Position numbers and translations under genes: made by a program. This document shows, in pieces, positions 1-9,700 of a DNA stretch of 64,000 bases. The notes below the pieces were generated by a model. The model saw only the letters and a program-made list of their open reading frames with translations. It did not search any database and was not told where the DNA came from. Source of the stretch: Proruminimicrobium sp964487915 (lineage in GTDB: Bacteria > Elusimicrobiota > Endomicrobiia > Endomicrobiales > Endomicrobiaceae); contig CAZASN010000002.1 of NCBI GenBank assembly GCA_964487915.1, forward strand, positions 310,001-374,000. Reading direction: 5' to 3'. Position 1 is the stretch's first letter. Each line of letters opens with the position of its first letter.

Positions 1-480
1 ATATTCATATTTTTCTTTTTGCATTTCTTTTAATATTTTTGCTTCGTCTGGAGATAACTGTTTTATAATCTCAACAAAACTAGGATGTACACCATCTTTT
101 ACAACTTTATTCATAGAATTTGCCAATAAGTTTGCATACATTTCACGTAATTCTTTATTGTCCATACAATAACTAATGTACTGTAATGCAGGAACAGCAA
201 TATGAGGTTCAGGAGAAACTATATTTTCAGGTTTAACATTTTGAAGTTTTTCTTGTAATATAGCTTCCGTTTCGGCTAGATTATATTCTTTTTTTAAAAT
301 CCACTGTTCCATTGGTAAAAAAGCAGCTTTTATTGCTCTAGGAATCAGTCCAAAGCATTGAGCAGTAGGTTTTAGAACTGGTTTCCCACCATCTTCATAT
401 ACATCTTTTGCAATTTCTTTGACAGCACTACCAATTATTTCAGCTCCTGCTTTTATAAGGTCTTCATCTGTTCCATTCAT
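1..480 (-). CDS. DUF4393 / Abi-alpha-like protein, N-terminal 160 aa (runs off window)
   Basis: This open frame is uninterrupted from an ATG at 478-480 to the window edge, so the C-terminus is missing. A GAGGAG ribosome site lies just upstream of the ATG. The translation has the pattern I associate with DUF4393 (Abi-alpha): an amphipathic N-terminus, then a block like 'AVPALQYISYCMDNKELR', then 'YANLLANSMN', followed by a proline/aspartate segment. Members are often found in phage-defence neighbourhoods, and one founding member is an abortive-infection protein; the biochemical role is not established. It sits 20 bp downstream of a predicted nuclease gene on the same strand, so the two are probably co-transcribed. 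Family call is by recalled motif only. Confidence 0.7.
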   Translation of the reverse strand, partial: MNGTDEDLIKAGAEIIGSAVKEIAKDVYEDGGKPVLKPTAQCFGLIPRAIKAAFLPMEQWILKKEYNLAETEAILQEKLQNVKPENIVSPEPHIAVPALQYISYCMDNKELREMYANLLANSMNKVVKDGVHPSFVEIIKQLSPDEAKILKEMQKEKYEY

Positions 481-500
481 TTGGATGCTCCTCTGTATAA

Positions 501-1727
501 TTAGAGTTTAAAAACACCAACTTCTTTAATAAAAATATTTATACAGTTTTCTGATGTTAATTTTTTATTTAGGAACAATTCATATAGTTTTAGTAATTCT
601 GTAGTTTCTATTATGAGACTTCCATTTCTTTTAGCAAGATTTATTTGTTCAACATCAATAGGTTTTCTATCAATCAATGGAATATCTCTTTGATGATTTA
701 TTATCAATAAAGCTTTTACTTTATTTTTGGTCTTTTCATCATTCAAACTTTCTAAATGTTTTTGATAATGGACATCTAATTGAGACAGATTAGAACTTTT
801 TACATTTGTTGATACACCTTTAATTTCTCCTATAAAAGTTACATTTTCTTTTTCAATTAAGAAATCTTCTTTTTTATTGTCAATAAAATCAGATAAATCA
901 CAATCCAAAATTTGTTCTAAAATATTATGTACAGTAGAAACTAACTTATCTCCATTTGTCAATAAAATAGATTTATAATAATTGTTTTCATCCAGTTTTT
1001 TTATAATAGTTTCTTTTTCTTGATTTTTCTTTTCTAGAGTTCTATTAATTTCTTCTAATTTTAGTTTCTGTTGTGTATCATCTAAACAATTTGTGTTTTT
1101 GAACCATTCAGGATATTCTATAATATCATCTTTCAAAAGTTTTATATGTTTTAAAAAATCTATTAATGTCTGATAATCTTGTAATATATCAAGAGTCGTT
1201 AAAATGATATTATTGTATTTAATAGTTGTTTTTTTATTGCTCGGACTTGAAACAGTTAGAGCATCATTTCCTGTTGTTGTAAAACAAAAGTCAGCATCAA
1301 GTGTACATTTGCCTATTGATGTTTTTGTTAATTCGTAATGTAAGTAATTTTTTTCAGTAGTATCATTAATTAACTTAGCTACTATTGATGTTGTAATGAT
1401 TTTAAGCATATTTTTTAAATCAATATTATAATGATATTGTGCGCCTGAAAGAAGGGATTTAAATTTATAATTTTTAGGTAAAATAACTATAATATTTTTT
1501 GTTTTAGAATTAGATATAATTCTGGAAATACTGCGAAAATCAGATTCTATATTTATTGTTTCATAAGTATTATTATCATTCCTCCATATATTATCCCATT
1601 GTAAATCTATAATATTGATATTATAGTCATCAAAAGAGTAAGGCCGTTCAAATGTTGTAAATTTAATGTCATTGCAATTTTTAAAAGACTGATCGTATAA
1701 TGAACTGAATCCTAATATTTGTATCAT
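501..1727 (-). CDS. Predicted PD-(D/E)xK nuclease-like protein, 408 aa
   Basis: I do not recognise the N-terminal 200 residues, which read as an alpha/beta domain. Residues about 218-248 form a Lys/Glu-rich coiled coil. The C-terminal domain begins with 'LLTNGDKLVSTV' and continues to D288 and the strand GEIKG (E301, K303), with Q316 behind. This is the D...ExK...Q layout of a PD-(D/E)xK nuclease fold, in the arrangement 'LL..G..LE..V..al' seen in restriction-endonuclease-like domains. Start ATG has an AAAGGAG site upstream. It is the first gene of a two-gene unit with the DUF4393 gene. Very AT-rich compared with the core genes, which suggests acquired DNA. A defence role is inference. Confidence 0.6.
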   Translation of the reverse strand: MIQILGFSSLYDQSFKNCNDIKFTTFERPYSFDDYNINIIDLQWDNIWRNDNNTYETINIESDFRSISRIISNSKTKNIIVILPKNYKFKSLLSGAQYHYNIDLKNMLKIITTSIVAKLINDTTEKNYLHYELTKTSIGKCTLDADFCFTTTGNDALTVSSPSNKKTTIKYNNIILTTLDILQDYQTLIDFLKHIKLLKDDIIEYPEWFKNTNCLDDTQQKLKLEEINRTLEKKNQEKETIIKKLDENNYYKSILLTNGDKLVSTVHNILEQILDCDLSDFIDNKKEDFLIEKENVTFIGEIKGVSTNVKSSNLSQLDVHYQKHLESLNDEKTKNKVKALLIINHQRDIPLIDRKPIDVEQINLAKRNGSLIIETTELLKLYELFLNKKLTSENCINIFIKEVGVFKL

Positions 1728-2056
1728 TTGTTTCTCCTTTCTTTTTACGTAACAGAAAACTAAAACAAATAAATATTACTAAACTTTATATTTTAATAAT
1801 ATTTTTTTGAATTGATAGCGATATTATATAAAATAAAAATAAAAAAAATCTTGGTTTTTGTGGTGTTTTTGAGTTTTGCTGTTGCCGTTTAGGACTTTAA
1901 GTTTTCGTTATTTTGTTGTTGTCTTTAGGCTTTAGAGTTTGGAGCGAAGTGAAGTAATTTCAAGTTGCGGTGTACGTAAGTAAAGCGGAGCGGACGGTAC
2001 ATAAGACTTGAAATCATAATACTGTAGCCCAAAATATAAAGCCGTTATATAGGAAA
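1728..2056. repeat. Intergenic region with A-family repeat copy A1 (1921-2049)
   Basis: The 5' part (1728-1860) is the AT-rich upstream region of the 501-1727 gene. From about 1884 a partial left half of the repeat precedes a full copy. In A1 the outer arms are GGCTTTA (1928-1934) and TAAAGCC (2037-2043). The inner arms are TTTCAAGT (1958-1965) and ACTTGAAA (2006-2013). The apical part contains two GTAC words around a GCGGAGCGGA segment. The right end reads AAAGCCGTTATA, the shared terminus of the family. A1 is close in sequence to A2 (4978-5109), in the same orientation. Confidence 0.85.
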
Positions 2057-3490
2057 TTATTTGATCAGATTAACTTTCGTAATTCTCTCAATCAGAGAAT
2101 TTCCTGCAACTTCGTTGCCAATATCAAGATCAGAAACAATAACTCTATTAATATACTTCAAAGTTTTTCTGTTCTCTTTATTATAAGCGCTTACGCCCCA
2201 GATGGCATGTACAGCATAAGGCTTGTTTTCGTTGTTGCCTATATAAAGCATAATGTGTCCCGGCAGATAGATAAAAGACAAACCTTCTGTCGCGTTGTTT
2301 ATTATAAATTCTTCTTTTTGGTTTGGCTGGTCGGCTGATGCAAATTCTTTAAGCAATGTTCCGCATTTGATTTTTTGAAATGACGTTTCAGGCAGGATTA
2401 TTCCGAAACAGTTAAAAATCTGACCGAGATATGACGAACAGTCCTGTTCGCCGTTTGTTCCGCCCCATCCGTAAGGAGAATTTAAGTGCTTGAAAGCCTG
2501 TGTTAAAATATTTCTTTGTGTATATTTTAAAAATCCGGCGTTTGCGTCTTCTTTAGGAATATACGCTTTTTTTAAAATGAGATTCCCGTTATTGTCTGAT
2601 GAAGGTATTTGTACGCATATATGCGTTTTATTTTTACTTAAAAGTGGGAATTTGCTGCCCATTCTTGCGTATTCAAAATAATCTTTCATTTGCTCGTCTA
2701 AAAAGATATCGGCTTTTACGCTTGTTATTACCGCAATTTTTTTAGCGTCAATCCATTTTGTTATTGTTTTTTTATCGGTCAATGCGATATTTTCCGTTTT
2801 TATCCAGCCTTCTTCAAGAGGAGCTATAACATAACTCCATTTTTTATCTTTAGTCCGGCAGATAACCGCTAACGGTACGCCTAAATCTAAACTTTCTTCC
2901 TGAAATCTGTCTAAATCAAAACTTGTTATGCCGGAATAAATTTTATCCGCGCACGGCATTATTCGTATATCGCCGTATTTTACGGTCATTGCAAATTTAA
3001 TTTGCAAATCAGTCATGTTTTTATCTATATCAATATTATTTTGAAGCGATTGAAAATATTCTGACGGAATTTCTTCCGATTTTTCGCTGAAATACTGTTT
3101 TGAAGTCATTAAAATCAATCTGGCTTCTAAAGTTTTTATAAAATCCAGCGTATTTATTTTATCGGGATAAGTCTTTAAATCGGTTATGTTTACTTTTAAG
3201 CCTGCAGTTTTTTCATTAAACGCTTTTATTTCTTTTTTTGACATTATAACTGCATCGGGATTTTCAAGTTTTGATATCCAAAAACCCGCGGTTTTCATAT
3301 TTTTTGCGGTTGTATCGGCAAAAACAATGCGTTCCTGCGGATCGCCGTAATTAAGTTCAACGGGATTTTTAATAAAAACTGTTTTTGAAGATATTCTGAC
3401 GCAGTCAAGGCAGATGCCGGTATTTTCTATCTTTTGGGCAAAGAGGTTTGTATAAATAAACAGTGACACTATAATAACAAAGTATTTCAT
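2057..3490 (-). CDS. Secreted SH3 / NlpC-P60 peptidoglycan endopeptidase
   Basis: 477 aa with a cleavable signal peptide (hydrophobic residues 4-17 ending LFAQ). The middle region is compatible with the N-terminal stabilising and bacterial SH3 domains of this hydrolase type. The catalytic NlpC/P60 domain has Cys351 in 'NGEQDCSSYL', His412 in 'PGHIMLYIG' and a third polar residue, His428, in 'HAIWG'. Known members cleave D-Glu/meso-diaminopimelate bonds in stem peptides in the periplasm; that specificity is inferred. Length and domain order fit full-length family members with tandem SH3 domains. The gene stands alone between repeat A1 and the Fic gene, with a hairpin repeat immediately downstream of its stop. 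Confidence 0.85.
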   Translation of the reverse strand: MKYFVIIVSLFIYTNLFAQKIENTGICLDCVRISSKTVFIKNPVELNYGDPQERIVFADTTAKNMKTAGFWISKLENPDAVIMSKKEIKAFNEKTAGLKVNITDLKTYPDKINTLDFIKTLEARLILMTSKQYFSEKSEEIPSEYFQSLQNNIDIDKNMTDLQIKFAMTVKYGDIRIMPCADKIYSGITSFDLDRFQEESLDLGVPLAVICRTKDKKWSYVIAPLEEGWIKTENIALTDKKTITKWIDAKKIAVITSVKADIFLDEQMKDYFEYARMGSKFPLLSKNKTHICVQIPSSDNNGNLILKKAYIPKEDANAGFLKYTQRNILTQAFKHLNSPYGWGGTNGEQDCSSYLGQIFNCFGIILPETSFQKIKCGTLLKEFASADQPNQKEEFIINNATEGLSFIYLPGHIMLYIGNNENKPYAVHAIWGVSAYNKENRKTLKYINRVIVSDLDIGNEVAGNSLIERITKVNLIK

Positions 3491-3546
3491 TGTTTTATTA
3501 TACTAAATAAAAACGCCCCAGAGAGGAGTTGAACCTTAAATATAAA

Positions 3547-4671
3547 TTACTTGAATAAATTTAAATATCCGTCAAGTTCAAAATACTGGACTCTGCCAAG
3601 TCCTTTTTTGTCTTTAAGGATTCCTAAAGATATCATCTCTTTTATTAAACGGCTGGTTTTACCGTAACTAACATTTAAAGATTCATTTGCGAAATGCGTA
3701 TTGATAATAGGTGTTCCAAACATTACTTTAATTAATTCTTCTGCAAGTTTGGCTCTTGCACCCAAAGATATGATTTTATGGTCTAAGTTCTTTTTAAATT
3801 CAACAACATTTTTTAATGTTGTTGTTCCGTTTTTGGCGGTATCTATAACACCGGATAGAAAAAATTTAATCCATTGGTCTATATTATTTGAAGCTCTTAC
3901 AACAGTTAAAGAATCATAATAACTTCCTTTATGTTTTTCAAAAAAACTGGAAATATACAATGATGGCAAAGACAAAATATTTTCAGAAATTAACATTAAC
4001 GGAATTAAGAGTCTTCCTATTCTGCCATTCCCGTCGCAAAAAGGATGTAAAGTTTCAAACTGGTAATGAAAAATTGCTATCTTTACCAATATTGGTATTT
4101 GAATATTTTTATTATGCCAAAATGCTTCCAAATCCGATAACAAATCAGGAAGATCTTCAAAATGAGGAGGTATAAAAAACGCATCTTTAAGGCTTGAACC
4201 TCCTATCCAGTTTTGGCTTCTTCTAATTTCTCCGGGATTTTTATGTTCACCTCGTACACCCTGAAGTAAAATAGCATGAATATTTGTTATCAGTCGTGTA
4301 GATACAGGTAAATGTTCTAATTGTTCCTTGGCAAAATTTATAGCTTTAGTGTAATTTTGTATTTCTGACCAGTCATCTTTATTTTCAGGGATTACAAGTT
4401 CTTCAGGTATAACAGCTTCATCCATGGTAGTCTGTGTACCTTCAATTTTACTTGATAAAGTGGCTTCTTTGTAGATATGCATTTTAATGAATAAATCAAT
4501 ATCAGGAACAAGTTGGGAATAAGCTTCAAGTCTTCCTAAATATGAACTTGCCTGTTCAAGCAGCAATAAAATTTCTTTATCAGTTATTTCAAACTGACGG
4601 TTAATTTGTGACGGTAGAAAACTTTTGTATTCAAGTTGTTGTTTATAAATCCCTGCTTTAAAATTATTCAT
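3547..4671 (-). CDS. Fic family protein with N-terminal inhibitory helix and winged helix
   Basis: 374 aa. The Fic motif is HPFCDGNGR at 209-217, with the catalytic His209 and the phosphate-binding loop intact. A class II inhibitory motif of form (S/T)xxxE(G/N) is present as S73-SKI-E77-G78, so the enzyme is predicted to be self-inhibited AMP transferase. The N-terminal Fic_N-type region and a C-terminal winged-helix segment (about 305-374, 'FANESLNVSYGKTSRLIKEM') match the common Fic-wHTH architecture. Targets are unknown. The promoter region holds three copies of one 12-13 bp motif, two of them as palindromes, which suggests autoregulation. Flanked by A-family repeats A1 and A2. Confidence 0.88.
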   Translation of the reverse strand: MNNFKAGIYKQQLEYKSFLPSQINRQFEITDKEILLLLEQASSYLGRLEAYSQLVPDIDLFIKMHIYKEATLSSKIEGTQTTMDEAVIPEELVIPENKDDWSEIQNYTKAINFAKEQLEHLPVSTRLITNIHAILLQGVRGEHKNPGEIRRSQNWIGGSSLKDAFFIPPHFEDLPDLLSDLEAFWHNKNIQIPILVKIAIFHYQFETLHPFCDGNGRIGRLLIPLMLISENILSLPSLYISSFFEKHKGSYYDSLTVVRASNNIDQWIKFFLSGVIDTAKNGTTTLKNVVEFKKNLDHKIISLGARAKLAEELIKVMFGTPIINTHFANESLNVSYGKTSRLIKEMISLGILKDKKGLGRVQYFELDGYLNLFK

Positions 4672-4724
4672 AAGTAAAAATCCTTAATTCTATTTTTTAA
4701 ATAAAATGGCAATAATGGTCTTTC

Positions 4725-4837
4725 TTATTTCTATTTTAGTCGTTTTTTGAAAATAAGTCAATGTGTTATTTCTATTTTTTGTAAAAAATAGAAATAAGAA
4801 ACAGTGCTATTTCTATTTTCTAGCAAAAATAGAAATA
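4725..4837. promoter_or_regulatory. Operator-like cluster upstream of the Fic gene
   Basis: TTATTTCTATTTT occurs at 4725-4737. At 4766-4797 there is a perfect inverted repeat with 15-base arms (TTATTTCTATTTTTT) around GT. At 4808-4837 the arms TATTTCTATTTT and AAAATAGAAATA repeat around a 6-base loop. Thus one motif appears five times counting both strands, all within 115 bp of the Fic promoter region. Three spaced sites for one dimeric regulator are the simplest reading. The Fic protein's own winged helix is the obvious candidate binder, by inference. Confidence 0.6.
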
Positions 4838-4887
4838 ATTTTAGATTTTCAATAATACCAATGTATGTTAAAATCTCTTAAATAGTC

Positions 4888-5109
4888 TTTGCTGTTAGAC
4901 TTTAGAGTTTGGAGCTAAGTGAACTTTTTTGCTTTTATTTTGGCAGTTAGAGGATTTAAGATTTTAGCTGAAGAGTAGTTGTCGTTAGGTTTTAGATTTT
5001 GGTGCGAAATAAAATAATTTCAAGTTGCGGTGTACGTAAGTAAAGCGGAGCGGATGGTACATAAGACTTGAAATTATGAAATTGTAGCCAAAAAAATAAA
5101 GCCGTTATA
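4888..5109. repeat. A-family repeat copy A2 (4978-5109) with partial left-half copies before it
   Basis: A2 repeats A1 almost word for word: inner arms TTTCAAGT/ACTTGAAA, the GTACG...GGTAC core and the AAAGCCGTTATA terminus. Two degraded left-half units ('GTTAGACTTTAGAG...' and 'GTTAGAGGATTTAAG...') precede it, as also happens before A1 and A4. The right end stops about 20 bp before the 3' end of hemW. The remaining part of this intergenic interval is the Fic operator region. Confidence 0.85.
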
Positions 5110-5128
5110 AGCGTGTAGTTAAAATGTG

Positions 5129-6202
5129 TCACATAAAGTCGGAAATGATAGAATTGGAAACCCAAAACCCCTTCTCCGTCAAACAAACCTTTCCGTCTCT
5201 TATAACCAAAAGATCCTGTTTTAAATATTTATACAAAGTTTGCTGTTTATGATTGAATAAACTCAAATCAACGCCTTCTGAAAGGCGTAATCCCAGCATT
5301 ATAGTTTCCGTTTTATATAAAGAGTCGTCTATATTTTCGCTTTCAAGCACGCAGCTTTGCGCGCATTGCAGATTTTTTATATAAATATCGGCGTTTAAAA
5401 TATTTTTATAGCGCTGTCTTTTGTAATACGATGATGCGCTTGCGCCTAATCCTATGTATTCTTTATTTTTCCAGTAAAGAATATTATGTTTTGAAAATTT
5501 TCCGTCTTTTGCCCAGTTTGAAATTTCATAATGCGTAAACCCTGAGTCTTTTAATTTTTCGCATGCAGCGTTATACATAATTCCCTGCAAATCATAATCA
5601 ACTTTTTTATTTTGATTGTAAAAAGGAGTATATTTTTCTATCGTAAGAGGATAAAGTGAAATATGATCCGGATTTAATTTTAAAACGGTATCAAGCGTTT
5701 TATGCCAGCTTTCAGCCGACTGTGTTTCTATGCCGTACATTAAGTCTGTGCTGATATTGTCAAAACCTGTGTTTCTTGCGGCAGAATAGGCATTCAGAAA
5801 TTCATTGTAAGTATGAAGTCTGCCCAGAATTTTAAGTTCTTCGTCGTTTGAAGACTGCAGTCCGAAACTTATTCTTGAGATTTTATTATCGTAAAGGATT
5901 TTTAATTTTTTACCGGTAGCAGATTCGGGATTGAGTTCAACCGTAAATTCTTCAATTTCGGTTATGTCAAAATGTTTTTTAATGCCGTCAATCAGAGCCT
6001 GCAACTGATCTGCCGAAAGCATTGACGGAGTTCCTCCGCCTATGTAAACTGTTGAGATTTTTTCTTTCTTGTATTTGCGTGATTCTTTGAAAAGGGCTTT
6101 TATGTAATCGTCGGCTTTGAGTTCGTCATAGTTAAAAGAAATAAAGTCGCAATAGAAACATTTTCTTTTACAAAACGGGATATGTATATATAAGCCTGTC
6201 AT
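5129..6202 (-). CDS. hemW: HemW-type radical SAM protein (coproporphyrinogen oxidase-like)
   Basis: 357 aa. The radical-SAM cluster motif is C11-x3-C15-x2-C18 in 'IPFCKRKCFYCDF', the opening typical of HemW, and GGGTPS lies at 55-60. Known HemW proteins are haem-binding chaperones related to, but not equivalent to, the HemN oxidase, and use a 4Fe-4S cluster with S-adenosylmethionine. Length is slightly shorter than usual HemN (about 450 aa), which favours HemW. No haem-biosynthesis genes are adjacent. The ATG follows a GGAGGTG-like ribosome site. Confidence 0.9.
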   Translation of the reverse strand: MTGLYIHIPFCKRKCFYCDFISFNYDELKADDYIKALFKESRKYKKEKISTVYIGGGTPSMLSADQLQALIDGIKKHFDITEIEEFTVELNPESATGKKLKILYDNKISRISFGLQSSNDEELKILGRLHTYNEFLNAYSAARNTGFDNISTDLMYGIETQSAESWHKTLDTVLKLNPDHISLYPLTIEKYTPFYNQNKKVDYDLQGIMYNAACEKLKDSGFTHYEISNWAKDGKFSKHNILYWKNKEYIGLGASASSYYKRQRYKNILNADIYIKNLQCAQSCVLESENIDDSLYKTETIMLGLRLSEGVDLSLFNHKQQTLYKYLKQDLLVIRDGKVCLTEKGFWVSNSIISDFM

Positions 6203-6796
6203 TGCACCTCCTTAATGTAACCCGGAAGCATGGGCAACAGGTTTACTATATTTTATCATAATTTTAGCAATAAGCGTAGTAACGGAAGCTGGGAAGCTTG
6301 GAAGCTTAGAAGTTGAGCAACAACTTTAATGACGATAACGGCAGAAGCCGGGAAGTTTGGCAGCTTGGTTTTTTACCACGTTTAGTGCTTTTAGTTCTTT
6401 ACCGCATTAGAATATGTTTATGACTGCAATATTTTTTATTGCCTTTGTTCTTGCCACGTTTATCACGTCTATGAGTGAAATTTGTTGTAGTATAGATTTG
6501 TTGTTATCGCCTAAAGCATGTTTATGAACGAAATATTTTTTAGCGTAAAAAACTATAAATAATAAGTTTTTTAATCGCTGATGTTTGAAGTCATTTCCGT
6601 TTCATTATGTTTTAAGGAAATGACGAGTTCAGTGATGACGCTGAAAAGTAAGAGTGAATATGCTTAGCGATGGCATTTTTGCATACTTTTTTTGCTAAAG
6701 AAAAAAGTATGTTGCAGTAGGTCAACCACCTACGCTTTTTGTTTTTAAACAAATTTTTTTAAAATGATTTTATAAAAGCTAAATTAAATAGCGCAG
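6203..6796. repeat. Gene-free interval: C-family repeat C1 then B-family repeat copy B1
   Basis: C1 (6276-6366) is an AAGCTT-rich stretch. B1 (about 6505-6745) is a chain of hairpins. P3 has inner arms TCATTTCC/GGAAATGA (6591-6598, 6616-6623). P4 has arms around TGCTAAAG (6682-6711). P5 is GTAGG-TCAACCA-CCTAC (6717-6733). It shares the words TATGAACGAA, TGCTTAGCGATGGCATTTTT and GCTAAAGAAAAAAGTATG with B2. No credible protein-coding frame is seen. Confidence 0.8.
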
Positions 6797-9700
6797 CTAT
6801 TTAGAAGAACCGCCGAATCTGAATCTCTGTTCAAGCATAATAACATTTTCGGGTTTATATTGAGGATCTTCCGATTTTAATCCGTAAGAGCCTTTTAAAA
6901 ATAAAAACGGATTTAATCTTACCGACATTTCAAGAGCATGTTTTAAATCAATTTCCCTGTTAAGCTGGTCAAAAGTCACGGAGTATCCCAGCTGGAGGTT
7001 TCTGTTGATATTTTTTTCAACGGAATATTTCATGCCGTATAAAATTTCTGCTATAGTCGGTTCGTGGCCGGAGGCAACCTGTAAATTGTCGGTATTTACA
7101 TATCCCAGTCTTACGTTGTCTATAATTCCTGTTTTTTTCAAAACGGTATTTGCCAAAGGCGTCGCTATATTTGAACTGAACATTCTTACGACCTGCTGTT
7201 TAACCAGATAATCCGTGTTTGTATCCAAAATCTGTCTCTGCGTCGGGTCGGTTTTCGTGACTCTTGCAAGAACTTTGTTGGAATCAAGCGTAGGATCGTT
7301 TTTTGAAACAAATCTTGTTTTAAGATTATCAACCGTTGAACGGTCAATATATATTTTTACAGTGTCGGGCATGCTGTCGCCCGTGCTGTATACTTCGGTA
7401 TCGGCTTCTCCGGATATAAAAATTTCATTGTTTATTATTTCAACTTTTGAATAAACGACGTTCAAATCGTTTCCCATATAAAATATTTTACCGTTATCTG
7501 ATTCAACTACGCCGTTTGTGTTAATTTCGTCAATTTTGCCTTTTAAATTTATCTGCCCTTTTAAGAACAGGTTGGCAAAAGAATTTTCATATCTTGTGTT
7601 AAGAGCGGCTTTTAAATCTATGTTAATATGGCAGTTTTCAAGCAGCCCAAAATCGGCCGGAGAATCCGCAGTAAAATTTTTAGGAGGCGGATAACAAAAT
7701 CTTGTGTCTTCAAGTTCGGCCCAACCGGTTAAATTGAAATCCGTAGCCGGTCCGTAAATTTTAAAACTGAATTTCGGAGTTCCTTTTGAATAATTTGCAA
7801 AAGTCTGATTTTTTTCCATTTTTAAAACGCCTGACGTAGGTATGGGAAGATCTTTTATGATAATCGGAATTCCTTTTTTGGACGTATACACGGACAGATT
7901 ATAAAAAGACGGCGTGGTTCCGACAAAATGTATGTCCCCGTCAACGTTTAATTTTCCGGAGCCGGCGTTTGCAGTGAATTTTTGTATGGAAATAATATTA
8001 TTTTTCAAAACGGCTGAGATTTCAAGGTTTTTAATTTTCTCAATATACGAATCTGTAGTTAAATTTGAAGCCCCCATCTGTAAATCCGCATTATGAACGA
8101 TATTTTTTCTTGTTCCGGTAATTGAACCGGTAAGCTGAAGGTTTCCTTTTTTTATTTTGATTTTATCTTTTGTAAAACTCGATAAAACTTTAAGTTTGTT
8201 GTCTTTCAGATCGTATTCAATATTGATTTTTTTGTTTAACATATCTTTTTTAACGGCAGGATCAAGCCAAAAAGGGAAAGAACCTCTGATATTTGCGGTA
8301 TAATCGCCGCTTTTTTGAATTTGCGCGGTATTGACGCTTAACATATTATTTTTTACTTTTACGTCTATATCAAGAGTGTCGTAATAGATGTTTTCTATAT
8401 TTCCCGATTTTGAATTTAAGACGCACGAAATATTCGGATTTGATATTGTGCCCGCGGCTTTAAGTTTAACGTCAAGTTTTCCGTCAAGTTCAAAAGGCAG
8501 ATTGAATAAATGCGAGAGAAAAAGCCCGTCAAGAGATTTCCATGTGGTTGAAACATTCAGATTATTCGTTGAGGAATCGCCGTCAAAATAACAGCTTTGC
8601 GTGTCATGGCAGAACAGTATTTTTTCAAATTTCAGTTTCGGGTATTTTGTGAAGTCAACGGCGCCTGAAATTTCCAGAGGCGAGTTTTTCGGGGTTTTTA
8701 AATTGATTTTTTTGCCGTTGATTGTATAATTGAATTTCAAAGAATCAACTTTTTCGCGGTTGATCCATAAATTGTCAAGTTCTATGTCGCCGTTGTAAAC
8801 CGCGGCTCCGTTTAATATGTTCATTTTGCCGTTTAAATTCAAATTGCCGAAAATATCAAACGGGCCTATATGGGCGTTTACGAAATTAAACATGAATGAA
8901 TAAAGATTTGAATCCGTGTTGAATGTTCCGTTCAGGTTTAACTGGCTGTCGTAAAGTTTTATGCTTGATTTGCGCAGCGTTATTTGGTTATCGGCAAGCA
9001 GTACCTCGGCATTGAAATCGTTTAGTTTTAAATTTTTAAAATAGACGTTTTTTGAATAGAGATTTAACAGACATTTGGGATTATTTAACATTCCGTAAAT
9101 TTTACCCGTGCCGTTAAAAATTCCCGTGACGGGGGTTCTGAATTTTACGTAATTATTAATTATTTTTTCGGTAATATTATTTATTTTAAGGGATATATCA
9201 ATATTATTATTTGAAGTGATTACGCCGCTTCCCGAAATATTCGTTTTGCCGGAAATCACGGAAAATTTATTTAATTTTCCGTTTTTATTTTTATATTCAA
9301 AATCTCCGGAAGAATTGAAATCAACTCCTGAAAAAACTCCCTGTTTTAAATTAAATGAAATTTTTAAATCCGGATTGGCTGAAAAGCCCTTCAATTCAAA
9401 ATCGGAATACAGATTACCCTGAATGCCGGCAATATGCTTTGATATGTCCGCTTTTGAAATTTTTAATGAAGAATCATAACGCCGCGCGGTAAAGTCATAG
9501 GCAAATTTTCCGGAAAGGCCGTTTTTATTGTTAAGATTGGTAACTTCAATATTTTTTCTGGATAAAAGTATATCGGCGGTCAGTCCGCTTAAATCAATAT
9601 TGTTTAAAAAGGCTTTAGGTATTATTAACTGGCCTGAAATTTCGTTTAATTTGCTTATTTTACCCTCAAAATACAATTTTGAATTGACGTTAACCGATCC

